DNA from: Bacteroidota bacterium
GTDB lineage: Bacteria > Bacteroidota > Bacteroidia > 2-12-FULL-35-15
Direction: 5' to 3'
Length of the DNA: 52,866 nt
Assembly: GCA_947469885.1 (NCBI GenBank)
Contig: CANIQT010000026.1
Location: forward strand, 1-52,866
Both the position numbers and the translations under genes were made by a program. The notes beneath the pieces are model-generated. The model did not search any database and had not been told where the DNA came from. It saw nothing but the letters and a program-made list of their open reading frames with translations. Of this stretch, positions 1 through 7,720 are shown in pieces. How positions within the stretch are numbered: position 1 is the stretch's first letter; each line of letters opens with the position of its first letter.

Positions 1-113
1 GATAAAATCTGTTCTACATCCATTTAGCAAAAGTCGGAGTTGCTTTAACTAGTTCTGGCTGCATTCTCCTTTAGTTACAAAGAGTTGGGTGTGGAAATCA
101 TTTCTTCCGAACA

Positions 114-270
114 GTTGTGGTGATAACACCAACAACGGCAGCAAAGAACGCAAAGAAAAAAAACCTGTGTGGTTGTTGGTGAAAACACCAACAACGGCAG
201 TAAAGACGCAAAGAACGCAAAGAAAAAAAACCTGTGTGGTTGTTGGTGAAAACACCAACAACGGCAGTAA
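114..270. repeat. Tandem hairpin repeat, three copies
   Basis: Three copies of a unit of about 60-67 bp. Each contains a perfect or near-perfect hairpin: GTTGTTGGTG, loop AAAA, CACCAACAAC at 172-195 and again at 239-262, with a diverged copy at 114-136. The hairpins are joined by spacers of the type CAAAGAAAAAAAACCTGTGT. No coding gene is supported in positions 1-325; the open frames there simply run through the repeat on both strands. The tract lies upstream of the first T9SS gene but outside its predicted promoter. Confidence 0.85.
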
Positions 271-325
271 GGTTGAAGTAATGGATTTTCATTTAGACAA
301 TGGTTAAACCGCTCATTTATTTATC

Positions 326-333
326 TAAATTTG
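326..333 (+). promoter_or_regulatory. Bacteroidota -7 box for the first T9SS gene
   Basis: TAAATTTG fits the Bacteroidota sigma-70 -7 consensus TAnnTTTG exactly and lies 10 nt before the ATG at 344, so the leader would be only a few nucleotides. I see no convincing -33 TTG at standard spacing. Confidence 0.5.
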
Positions 334-343
334 CGGCTACAAA

Positions 344-3052
344 ATGAAAAAGAAACTCAACATTCGATTACTGATAAGTAGTACCATTGTAGTATACCTT
401 CTGGTGTGTACTACCTTAACAGCACAAACTCCTGGAGGCATTGCAGGTGGTTTGCAATTATGGTTAAAAGCAAATGCAGGAACAACCACTGCAGGAGCTA
501 ACCTTACCACTTGGCAAGACCAAAGCATTGCAGCTACTCCGGTAACTGTAAATGGTAGTCCTGACTTAACCAACCCAGGATACAACTACAACCCTTACAT
601 TAATTTTACTTTGAGCAGTGCGACAGGAGGCGACTTTTTACGTATACCTACCACTAATTACCAATCTTTTTTTTGGACCGCACAATTAGCAAACCTTACC
701 CGACCATCAACACACATGGCAACTTATGATGGTGTTACCTTGGGGATGCCATGTAATGGTTGCCCTATTCACGGAGGGGAGAATGGCGGGGTGATACCAC
801 AATATCACGAATTGGGATATGGTAATGGAACATTTCAGACAGCGGGAATGTGGCGTAAAAATGGAACTTCAACAGGAATATCGTATAACACGCCACACAG
901 TGGCAAATTTGACATTGTAACCGCATTGGGTGGAAGTGCAGTTGTTACCAATGTTTTGATGGGAGGGCAAAATAGTAATCTTCCTGCTTTTGACGGCAGA
1001 TTAAGAGACTGGTTGGGACCTGTTGGAGAAATTATAGCTTATTCAGGACCAATTACCGCTGTGCAGGCTAATTTGGTGGAGAGTTATTTGGCGGTAAAAT
1101 ATGGGATAACATTGGGAGGAAATGGCTCCACAACGGTGGCATACAATGCTCCTAACGGAACTACCATTTGGGCTGCTAACACAGGTTATCACAACGATGT
1201 GGCGGGTATTGGTAACGACAATGCTATTGAAGCCTTGGTTCAACCAAAATCACATTCTATCAACACTCCAGCTGATGCAGTGATTATGGCAAACGGTAAT
1301 TTTGCAGCACCGGTTGCATTGAGTGATGGTCAATATTTATTGTGGGGAAATAACTATGGGGCTTTTACATTTATATGTCAAAACTTTACTCATGGTGGAC
1401 CTGCCACTGCGCTTAATGCACTGTGGGGAAGAACATGGAGAACCCAAAAAACAGGTGCTCTTGCCGGAAACGCCATTGTTGAGATTGATATGACCATGTT
1501 TCAAGGTCCTTCGGGATTAGGAACTACCAACAATGCCGATGTGCGACTATTGATTGATGATAACACTGCCTTTGGCGATGGCTCGGCTGGAGAACACACG
1601 TATACTGCCAATGCAGGGTTTGGCGCAACTGGTGGGCAAATTTACTTTACTGTTCCTTATTCGGATATACAAAACGGAATTGGTTATTTTAGTTTAGCAT
1701 TTATTGCCACTGCTCCAACAGTTTCTATTGCTGCTTCGTCAACCAATATTTGTGCTGGTGCATCTGTCACCTTTACAGCTACACCCACTAATGGTGGAAC
1801 ACTGCCTACTTATCAATGGCAGGTGAATGGAGTAAATGCAGGAACTAATTCTGCTATATTTACCACTACCACTTTAAATAATAATGATGTGGTGACTGTT
1901 ATTTTAACCACCAATACCACTTGTGTGTTGCCACCAACTGTTACCTCAAATTCTATTACCATTACAGTTGGACCAGCATTGGTTCCGTCAGTAACAATAT
2001 CCACACCAAGCACTACTTTTTGTACAGGCACATCTGCTACCTTTACCGCTACACCTATCAATGGCGGAACACTGCCGGCTTATCAATGGCAAGTGAATGG
2101 GGTGAATGTTGGAAGTAATTCTGCTACTTATACTTCTTCGACTTTAAATAATGGGGATGTGGTTACTGTTATTCTTACCCCCAACTCGTTGTGTGTGTTC
2201 CCTACCAGTGCTACTTCCAATGCTATTACCATTACTATAAGCTCGGTGGTGGTTCCATCGGTTACTATTGTTGCTACTACTACTATTATTTGTGCCGGAA
2301 CACCCGTAACATTTACCTCAACACCTACTAACGCTGGCACCACTCCTACTTATCAATGGCAAGTAAATGGTGCCAATCAAGGTACAAACTCTACTACATT
2401 TACCAGTTCAAATTTAAGTAATGCGGATGTGGTAACTGTTGTTTTAACTTCCAGCTTGGCTTGTGCAAGCCCTGCTACTGCTACTTCGGCTGGCATTACC
2501 ATTACTGTGTCTCCAACTCCGATTGCTGATTTTAGTTACGATATGTCAGGGGTAAATTCTCCAACTGCTGCTGTTCATTTTAATGATAATTCGGTATCGG
2601 CTACCAGTTGGTTATGGAATTTTGGTACAGGAGGCTCGTCCATTATTCAAAATCCTGATTATACTTTTCCCGGTCAAGGCATTTATACAGTTACGTTAAC
2701 AGTATCTAATGGCTTGTGTTCTGATTCAATTTCAAAGATTATACAAATTAACTCTTTGTCAACTTATTATATTCCTAATTCGTTTACGCCAAATGAAGAT
2801 GGAACAAATGATGTTTTTTGTTTGAAAGGGATTGGTATTTACAAAGAAAATTTTGAGATGAGTATTTATAACCGCTGGGGAGAATTGGTTTTTTATTCCA
2901 CTGATATTTTAATTGGTTGGGATGGTTCAACCATTAATCCTGTAACACCTGCCGAAGAAGGTGTTTATACTTACCAGTTTAACTTCGTTTGGAACGACAG
3001 TAACGGAAAAGCCAAGATGACCAAGATTGGAAAGGTTACGTTGGTTAGATAA
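344..3052 (+). CDS. Secreted Ig-like/PKD protein with T9SS type B sorting domain
   Basis: A 902-residue cell-surface or secreted protein. Residues 1-28 are a signal peptide (MKKK, hydrophobic core, ending at TAQ). The N-terminal half (about 29-450) begins GGLQLWLKANAG and contains a segment around DWLGPVGEIIAYSG and ESYLAVKYGITL; that arrangement is common in large Bacteroidota LamG/DUF8202-type surface proteins. Three Ig-like repeats follow at about 456-541, 545-631 and 634-722, each with a YQWQVNG core. A PKD domain (about 725-804, WLWNFGTGG) precedes the C-terminal 95 residues. These match the gliding-motility-associated (type B) T9SS signal: YIPNSFTPNEDGTND, YNRWGELVF, GWDG. The function is probably adhesive or structural; no catalytic motif is visible. 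The gene converges with the next one, 14 nt apart. Confidence 0.9.
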   Translation: MKKKLNIRLLISSTIVVYLLVCTTLTAQTPGGIAGGLQLWLKANAGTTTAGANLTTWQDQSIAATPVTVNGSPDLTNPGYNYNPYINFTLSSATGGDFLRIPTTNYQSFFWTAQLANLTRPSTHMATYDGVTLGMPCNGCPIHGGENGGVIPQYHELGYGNGTFQTAGMWRKNGTSTGISYNTPHSGKFDIVTALGGSAVVTNVLMGGQNSNLPAFDGRLRDWLGPVGEIIAYSGPITAVQANLVESYLAVKYGITLGGNGSTTVAYNAPNGTTIWAANTGYHNDVAGIGNDNAIEALVQPKSHSINTPADAVIMANGNFAAPVALSDGQYLLWGNNYGAFTFICQNFTHGGPATALNALWGRTWRTQKTGALAGNAIVEIDMTMFQGPSGLGTTNNADVRLLIDDNTAFGDGSAGEHTYTANAGFGATGGQIYFTVPYSDIQNGIGYFSLAFIATAPTVSIAASSTNICAGASVTFTATPTNGGTLPTYQWQVNGVNAGTNSAIFTTTTLNNNDVVTVILTTNTTCVLPPTVTSNSITITVGPALVPSVTISTPSTTFCTGTSATFTATPINGGTLPAYQWQVNGVNVGSNSATYTSSTLNNGDVVTVILTPNSLCVFPTSATSNAITITISSVVVPSVTIVATTTIICAGTPVTFTSTPTNAGTTPTYQWQVNGANQGTNSTTFTSSNLSNADVVTVVLTSSLACASPATATSAGITITVSPTPIADFSYDMSGVNSPTAAVHFNDNSVSATSWLWNFGTGGSSIIQNPDYTFPGQGIYTVTLTVSNGLCSDSISKIIQINSLSTYYIPNSFTPNEDGTNDVFCLKGIGIYKENFEMSIYNRWGELVFYSTDILIGWDGSTINPVTPAEEGVYTYQFNFVWNDSNGKAKMTKIGKVTLVR

Positions 3053-3066
3053 TAGTTTGCCGATTT

Positions 3067-4746
3067 TTATTGCACTATTATTTTTTTAGTGATGCTGTTT
3101 TTTGTTTCATCTGTTATCTGCACAAAATACATTCCTTGTGCAACATCACTTACATCTATAGTTGCACTTTTACTGTTCACTATTAACTGTTCACTGTTCA
3201 CTGTTTCCCCAAGTAGGTTTAGTATTTTTATGGTAGTGTTTTTTTGTGGTTCTGCAAAGGTAATGGTTAGGTTATTGGTGGCGGGGTTGGGGTAAATAGT
3301 AATTTCGAAGTTTGGATTTCGGATTTCGGAATTACTTACAGTTGTGCCACTGCAATTATATTTTGCTACGAAAAATAATTCTGTTCCTGTAAGGGTAAAA
3401 GAGTCAGTTCCTACAATGAATGGATTAACAGCAAAATCTCCAGCTATATAAGCGTTTCCAAAATTATCAGTAGCAATTGCATTGTTATCATCTCCTCCGC
3501 TTTCTAAAAATGTTGCGCAAATTACATTAAGGTTTTCGTCATACTTTACAATAAACATTGGGTCAAAAGTTAATGGCTGATGTATTAAAGTATCTGTATC
3601 AAAAATTATAGAAGGACCATAGAAGCTTCCGGTTAAATATATTCCAATAGCATTGTTTGTACCCGTGACACTTGAAGCAAGGCTATAGCCAACGACCGGA
3701 AAACTGCTACCTGCACTTTTAGCAACCACAACATTTCCTGCCGCTGAATACTTTGTAATAAAAACATCAGCTTGTCCAGCCCCTTGGTTAACAAAGGTAT
3801 TTACACCAAAAGAAATTGTTGGGCTAATAAAACAACCTGTTACATAAATATTACCTGTATAATCCGTGATGACTGAGGCACCACCATCCCAACTTGTTCC
3901 TCCTGCTCTTTTAGCCCATATTACAGTTCCTGTTGAAGAATATTTAACAATATAAATGTCAGAAGACCCAGCAGAAGTTAAGGTATCAGTATCAAAAGTA
4001 ACATACGGGCTTTCAAAACTTCCTGAAATATAAATATTACCCGAGGCATCTGTAGCCACATCAGCAATTTGGCAACCTCCAATTCCTCCTGCTGTTTTAG
4101 CCCATTGCACTACTCCTGAAGGTGAATAAGAAACAGTAAATACATCTACAATGCCACCCGAAAGAGTCAATGTATAGGTTCCAAAATTAATAGTAGCGCC
4201 TTGATAAATTCCTACTAAGATTGCATTGCCTGAAGGATCAGTTGCAACCGAATAACCGTATGAAGAATAGCTGCCCATTCCGCATTGTGCCCAAAGCACT
4301 GTACCTGTAGAGGAAAATTTAGCAATATAAACATCCTGATAACTCAGACATGTTAATGTATAAGAGCCCAAAATAAACGTTCCTTGAAAAGACCCGGTTA
4401 AATAAACATTTCCAAATAAATCGGTAGCTACTGACGTTCCGGTTGAAATGCAACTTCCAGCTGCGCTTATTGCCCATTCTACAATACCTGTTGGTGAATA
4501 TTTCACTAAAAACATTTCCTGATTACCTATACTCCCATTTGAATGTAAAGTAATTGTGCCAAATGTAATTGTTGAGTCTTCAAAATACCCAGTTGCATAA
4601 ACATTTCCTGCTGCATCCGTTGCACAACTATAACCTTCTTGAGCATGGGTTCCTCCAGCCTGCCTTGCCCACACCCAATTCCCTGCCTGCCCCACACAAA
4701 CCACCTGCCCCATCATCATCAATACAAAAATTATTTTCTTTATCAT
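3067..4746 (-). CDS. SBBP-repeat beta-propeller protein with T9SS type A sorting domain
   Basis: A 559-residue secreted protein with a signal peptide at residues 1-19. About nine repeats of the SBBP type follow (residues 20-465): each has a DAAGNVYATGYF-like strand, an ITFGTxTLT-like strand and a KYSxTGxVxWAKxAGG strand, which predicts a beta-propeller. The last 85 residues are a type A T9SS signal (ITIYPNPATNNLTI, IKILNLLGE, GMYFVQI, KKIIVQ). Two stretches of the C-terminus, before IYPNP and after LLGE, are encoded by 7-bp tandem DNA repeats. The protein is closely similar in design to the one at 10045. The ligand or role is unknown. Confidence 0.9.
   Translation of the reverse strand: MIKKIIFVLMMMGQVVCVGQAGNWVWARQAGGTHAQEGYSCATDAAGNVYATGYFEDSTITFGTITLHSNGSIGNQEMFLVKYSPTGIVEWAISAAGSCISTGTSVATDLFGNVYLTGSFQGTFILGSYTLTCLSYQDVYIAKFSSTGTVLWAQCGMGSYSSYGYSVATDPSGNAILVGIYQGATINFGTYTLTLSGGIVDVFTVSYSPSGVVQWAKTAGGIGGCQIADVATDASGNIYISGSFESPYVTFDTDTLTSAGSSDIYIVKYSSTGTVIWAKRAGGTSWDGGASVITDYTGNIYVTGCFISPTISFGVNTFVNQGAGQADVFITKYSAAGNVVVAKSAGSSFPVVGYSLASSVTGTNNAIGIYLTGSFYGPSIIFDTDTLIHQPLTFDPMFIVKYDENLNVICATFLESGGDDNNAIATDNFGNAYIAGDFAVNPFIVGTDSFTLTGTELFFVAKYNCSGTTVSNSEIRNPNFEITIYPNPATNNLTITFAEPQKNTTIKILNLLGETVNSEQLIVNSKSATIDVSDVAQGMYFVQITDETKNSITKKIIVQ
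3172..3206. repeat. Heptanucleotide tract inside a T9SS sorting domain
   Basis: Five contiguous 7-mers on the plus strand (ACTGTTC, ACTATTA, ACTGTTC, ACTGTTC, ACTGTTT). They encode the loop NSEQLIVNS just after the LLGE motif of the minus-strand gene. The reading frame stays open. Confidence 0.85.
3303..3330. repeat. Second heptanucleotide tract in the same sorting domain
   Basis: Four contiguous 7-mers (TTTCGAA, GTTTGGA, TTTCGGA, TTTCGGA). They encode the short linker SEIRNPNFE directly before the IYPNP motif. Confidence 0.8.
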
Positions 4747-4826
4747 GTCTTGTTTTTTGATAGTACGAATGTAAGGATATTAATTTGATAATGAAAAAAG
4801 AAAGTGACAGACATTTTTTCGTTTAC

Positions 4827-5015
4827 AAATCCTGAAAGGATTTAATTTGAATAGCCCCCAGTGAAACTGGGGGAAATGGACGGTTAAAGCAAACCACAAC
4901 TCTGAAAGAGTTGAACATTTAACATTCAACTCTTTCAGAGTTGTGATGCTGAATTTGTGTTGTTTCCCCCAATTTCATTGGGGGCTATTCACATTTAACT
5001 CCTTTGGAGTTTTAA
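4827..5015. repeat. Long nested inverted repeat (REP/BIME-like)
   Basis: A palindrome of about 190 bp made of small hairpins. The centre is a perfect 21-bp inverted repeat (4895-4915 against 4925-4945, 9-nt loop). Flanking it are matching arms AATAGCCCCCAGTGAAACTG (from 4850) and its near-complement ending GGGGGCTATT at 4989. Outermost are AATCCTGAAAGGATT (4828) and AACTCCTTTGGAGTT (4997-5011). Each half therefore holds three short hairpins (GAAA-type loops in most) in mirror order. No coding capacity. Confidence 0.9.
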
Positions 5016-5081
5016 AGTAAACAAGGTTTCGAACACTTATGGTGAAAAACACTCGCGACTGCGGGAAAAATTTTTATTCGT

Positions 5082-5134
5082 TTTGGGGTACCAAAATTGG
5101 TACTCCAAATTAATTTATTCCCTCTTTACATTTG
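5082..5134 (+). promoter_or_regulatory. Candidate promoter with operator-like palindrome
   Basis: TACATTTG at 5127-5134 matches the TAnnTTTG -7 box. About 17 bp upstream lies a palindrome, TTTGGGGTACCAA (5082-5094), two bases, then TTGGTACTCCAAA (5097-5109), with one mismatch. It sits where a regulator would overlap the -33 region. The target would be the small ORF at 5194 and/or the Crp-like gene at 5457. Function is inferred from position only. Confidence 0.5.
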
Positions 5135-5193
5135 CACATTTGTGTTTTTCTTTTTATTTTTGTTCTCACAAATCAAACTAAACATAAAATTAC

Positions 5194-5283
5194 ATGAATA
5201 AAATCTACTCTTATTTACCAACTAATTTTTTTATGTTTAACACTAAACCCTTATTTGATTTGACTACACCTCTACTATTTTAA
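5194..5283 (+). CDS. Possible 29-residue leader peptide ORF
   Basis: ATG at 5194 opens a 29-codon frame (begins MNKIYSYLPTNFF, ends TTPLLF) ending with TAA at 5281-5283. It lies about 60 nt after a good -7 box and upstream of the Crp-like gene, with a MITE-like element between them. I recognise no family. It could be a leader peptide, the detached start of the downstream gene, or chance. Confidence 0.25.
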   Translation: MNKIYSYLPTNFFMFNTKPLFDLTTPLLF

Positions 5284-5310
5284 TTCGTTTAAAGTTTTAA
5301 TTTTTTTTCG

Positions 5311-5434
5311 GTAAGACCTCATCCCCGACCCTTCCCCTTGAAAAAAGGGGAAGGGAGCCGCTTACTGAAGTATTATGTATTTTTCGGGTTCTACCCCTCT
5401 CCTTCGGAGAGGGGATAAAGGGGTGAGGCGTTAC
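5311..5434. mobile_element. MITE-like element with two GC-rich hairpins, copy 1
   Basis: A 124-bp element bounded by imperfect terminal inverted repeats (GTAAGACCTCA at the left, TGAGGCGTTAC at the right). It contains two hairpins: CTTCCCCTTGAAAAAAGGGG with its partner, and CCCCTCTCCTTCGGAGAGGGG-like arms at 5394-5414. A second copy in opposite orientation is at 28205-28331, and a left-half copy is at 29252-29308. No transposase is encoded. It separates the small ORF at 5194 from the Crp-like gene. Confidence 0.7.
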
Positions 5435-5456
5435 CGGAAATTTAAAAAGTAGAATC

Positions 5457-6059
5457 ATGTTGTTGCCTCCACATGCCCATTTTTTAAGTGACCAATTTAT
5501 TTCCTTCCCCGAAGGGAAAAATATTTCGTGTGCCGATATGAAATTAATTACAAGCAAATTTAATTGTCAGCATTTAAAAAACAAAGAGCCATTTATTTTG
5601 CAAAACACAGTGAGCCGAACTATTGGAATTCTTTTTTCAGGTGTATTAAAATCAACTTCGGCAAAGGCAAGAGAAGAAAATAAAATAAGAGCAATGTATT
5701 TTGAGGGGTTTAATAATGTGGTGATTGATTGCAATAGTTTTGGTAAAAATAATGTTTCCAGATTCGGTATTTATTCAAGAAAAGAAAGCACATTGCTTAC
5801 CATTTCGGAAACTGATTTTAATGACCTGTGTCGCACCTTGCCTTTATTTGACCTTATAGGTAGAAATATGCTTACTGATTCGTGCAATGCTCATCAAAAC
5901 TGGCTATTGAATATTGAACATCTGGAAAGCGATGAGAAATTGAAATGGTTTAAAGCCAATTTTCCGAAGGAAGACAGTGATTTTTACGATATAGAAAAAA
6001 TGTTTTTACTTGATATTTCAAAAAACAACATAAAAAACAAGGCAACAAAAACCCCATAA
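5457..6059 (+). CDS. Crp/Fnr-like cNMP-binding-fold protein with degenerate HTH
   Basis: 200 residues. The segment from about residue 40 to 185 follows the pattern of Bacteroidota Crp/Fnr-family regulators: a beta-roll (FILQN, GILFSGVLKS, NKIRAMYFEGFNNVVIDCNSF), then TLLTISETDFNDLCRTLPLF, then the dimerisation helix region and the LKWFKANFPK motif. The recognition region is poor: after FLLDISKNNIKNK the protein ends, so the C-terminal helix-turn-helix is truncated relative to intact family members of about 190-220 residues with a full HTH. It may have lost DNA binding or be decaying. Start chosen at the only nearby ATG; a repeat element ends 22 nt upstream. A rho-independent terminator follows. 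Confidence 0.6.
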   Translation: MLLPPHAHFLSDQFISFPEGKNISCADMKLITSKFNCQHLKNKEPFILQNTVSRTIGILFSGVLKSTSAKAREENKIRAMYFEGFNNVVIDCNSFGKNNVSRFGIYSRKESTLLTISETDFNDLCRTLPLFDLIGRNMLTDSCNAHQNWLLNIEHLESDEKLKWFKANFPKEDSDFYDIEKMFLLDISKNNIKNKATKTP

Positions 6060-6074
6060 AAATAGTTTGCTGTT

Positions 6075-6097
6075 TTCTCCCAAATGGGAGAATTTTT
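6075..6097 (+). terminator. Rho-independent terminator after the Crp-like gene
   Basis: TTCTCCC, loop AAAT, GGGAGAA, followed by a T-run at 6093-6097. It lies 16 nt after the stop codon of the Crp-like gene. Confidence 0.8.
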
Positions 6098-6270
6098 AAT
6101 TCTTCACCTCTAATTTCCCGATACCTTAGCAGTACAAATAAAGCATTTTTTCAATCCCAGTTCTTTGACATAGTTTAGTAAACCTTCGATAAGATGCTTT
6201 AATAAAGGAAAGTAAGTGGAGCAAACACTTATTAGTTTTCAAAAAACAACTATTTGTAGTGTACTTATAA

Positions 6271-6480
6271 CTAGAGGCAGTGTAGTTGTAACTAGAGGCA
6301 GTATAGTTGTTACTAGAGGCAGTGTAGTTGTTACTAGAGGCAGTGTAGTTGTTACTAGAGGCAGTATAGTTGTTACTAGAGGCAGTGTAGTTGTTACTAG
6401 AGGCAGTGTAGTTGTTACTAGAGGCAGTATAGTTGTTACTAGAGGCAGTATAGTTATAAGTAGAGGCAGTGTAGTAAATA
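6271..6480. repeat. 21-bp tandem array 1 (10 units)
   Basis: Ten contiguous units of exactly 21 bp with core CTAGAGGCAGTRTAGTT. The R position alternates as G A G G A G G A A G along the array, and the last unit is the most diverged. Each unit has a small dyad (AACTA...TAGTT). Because 21 is a multiple of three, frames stay open through it on both strands (TRGSVVV on the plus strand), but nothing else indicates coding. It ends 56 nt before the ATG of the next gene. Confidence 0.95.
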
Positions 6481-6536
6481 AAGAGTTTTTAGTGCCAACA
6501 ATTAAATTAATTATTAACCAAAAAAACAAAATCAAA

Positions 6537-7487
6537 ATGAAAAACAAAATCAGTTTATCAAAAAAACAATTGAAACCTAAAAAGGTTTTGGTTGGGGATT
6601 TTATGAATCCCGGAAAAGCAGCGAGAGTTGCAAAAGGCGGAGCATTTATTTCTAACCAGAAAATAGCCGCTAATGAGTTTACGTTAAACAGTGTAAACAA
6701 TCAGAAACTGACCGCTAAAGAGCGCAGACTGGTGAAGAGTGAATCAAAAAAAATAAGTAACATCAGCAGTGCTGAAGGGAAAAAACACTATGCACACAAT
6801 GCGCTGATGATGAAACACGGCAGAAATCGAAACATCATGATTATGCTGGCGGTATCTGCAAGAATTATTAAAGCTAAACTGGCAATGCCTACAAATGACG
6901 AAGAGTTTTATCGCAAATCGTTTAACATGCAGGCGGCTATTTTTACAAACACGTTAGGCTTTTTTACTCCAGCCTTTAGCCGACTAACGATATGGGCTAA
7001 CGAAAACATTGCGCTGGATACTGCACTGGATGCTATTGAAAATGAATTGCCGGGTGGCGAAGCTCTGAAAGTAACTGCTATGGCTAATTTAAACATTACC
7101 CTTAAACTAGCGTTGAATTTTGTAAACGACATCGTATTTTTAAATCAGCCTCAAGCCCTTTCTATCATTGATGCAGCGCTGATGGAACCTGTTGGTTCAG
7201 GTACCATTCGCAAACCTGCATTTGCAGTAAAACAAACCAGTGAATCGGGAAGTATCAAACTAATTTCGTTAGCTGCCCGCAAAGATGGTAAATTAGTTCC
7301 GGCTGCTTACGAATGGGAATATTCGAAAGATGATGGTAGAACATGGACTCGATTGCTCATTACTATTTCTGCCAGCAGAATTGCATCAGGCATGGAGCTT
7401 GGAGTAATTACCTTGTTTCGCAGACGAATAACTACCAAAGAAGGAACAGGAGTTTGGGTGGTTTCACGACCTATCACTCCGGAATAA
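6537..7487 (+). CDS. Hypothetical protein behind 21-bp array
   Basis: 316 residues from the ATG at 6537 (MKNKISLSKKQLKPKK). The open frame extends upstream through the 21-bp repeat to a GTG at 6216, but that extension would be pure repeat, so the internal ATG after an A-rich leader is preferred. The N-terminus is basic and has no signal peptide. The middle (about 100-230) is predicted mostly helical (ARIIKAKLAMPTNDEEFYRK, ALDTALDAIENELPGGE). The last 70 residues look like one fibronectin-III-type beta domain (YEWEYSKDDGRTWTRL ... GVWVVSRPITPE), resembling the end of the protein at 52045. I do not recognise a named family or function. Followed by a strong terminator. Confidence 0.75.
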   Translation: MKNKISLSKKQLKPKKVLVGDFMNPGKAARVAKGGAFISNQKIAANEFTLNSVNNQKLTAKERRLVKSESKKISNISSAEGKKHYAHNALMMKHGRNRNIMIMLAVSARIIKAKLAMPTNDEEFYRKSFNMQAAIFTNTLGFFTPAFSRLTIWANENIALDTALDAIENELPGGEALKVTAMANLNITLKLALNFVNDIVFLNQPQALSIIDAALMEPVGSGTIRKPAFAVKQTSESGSIKLISLAARKDGKLVPAAYEWEYSKDDGRTWTRLLITISASRIASGMELGVITLFRRRITTKEGTGVWVVSRPITPE

Positions 7488-7491
7488 AAGA

Positions 7492-7549
7492 ATTATGAAT
7501 GATGAGTTATGAATAAAAAAAGCTCTTCGGAAACGGGGGGCTTTTTTTT
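7492..7549 (+). terminator. Terminator (family of four near-identical copies) preceded by heptamer tract
   Basis: Three 7-mers (ATTATGA, ATGATGA, GTTATGA; 7492-7512) lead into the stem AGCTCTTCG, GAAA tetraloop, CGGGGGGCT (7521-7542) and a T-run. The stem uses several G-U pairs. Nearly the same terminator recurs at 9942, 12061 and, decayed, at 17431. Confidence 0.85.
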
Positions 7550-7572
7550 GTTTATTATTTAACCACATTTAT

Positions 7573-7666
7573 TTAACCACAAAGTACACAGAGTTATTAC
7601 ACAAAGTACGCAGAGAAAAACTTTGTGACCTCTGTGTATTTTTTTCTTTGTGTGCTTTGTGGTTAA
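7573..7666. repeat. Long imperfect hairpin repeat
   Basis: Left arm TTAACCACAAAGTACACAGAG-like (7573 on) pairs with CTCTGTGTA...CTTTGTGGTTAA (to 7666), with an internal second copy of the ACACAAAGTACGCAGAG motif. A decayed homologue follows the terminator at 17466-17560, so the terminator-plus-hairpin block is shared between the two loci. Confidence 0.75.
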
Positions 7667-7720
7667 TTTTTTTGTTGGAAATAAAAGTATAATTTTACAC
7701 TTAATTAAAACCTCCATACC

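Noticed and set aside
5297..5557. Minus-strand 86-codon frame
   Set aside because: It consists largely of the MITE-like element and the antisense of the Crp-like gene.
6216..6536. Open frame through 21-bp array 1 as an N-terminal extension of the gene at 6537
   Set aside because: The frame is open only because 21 is a multiple of three; it is open on the minus strand too, and array 3 has stops. A normal start lies at 6537.
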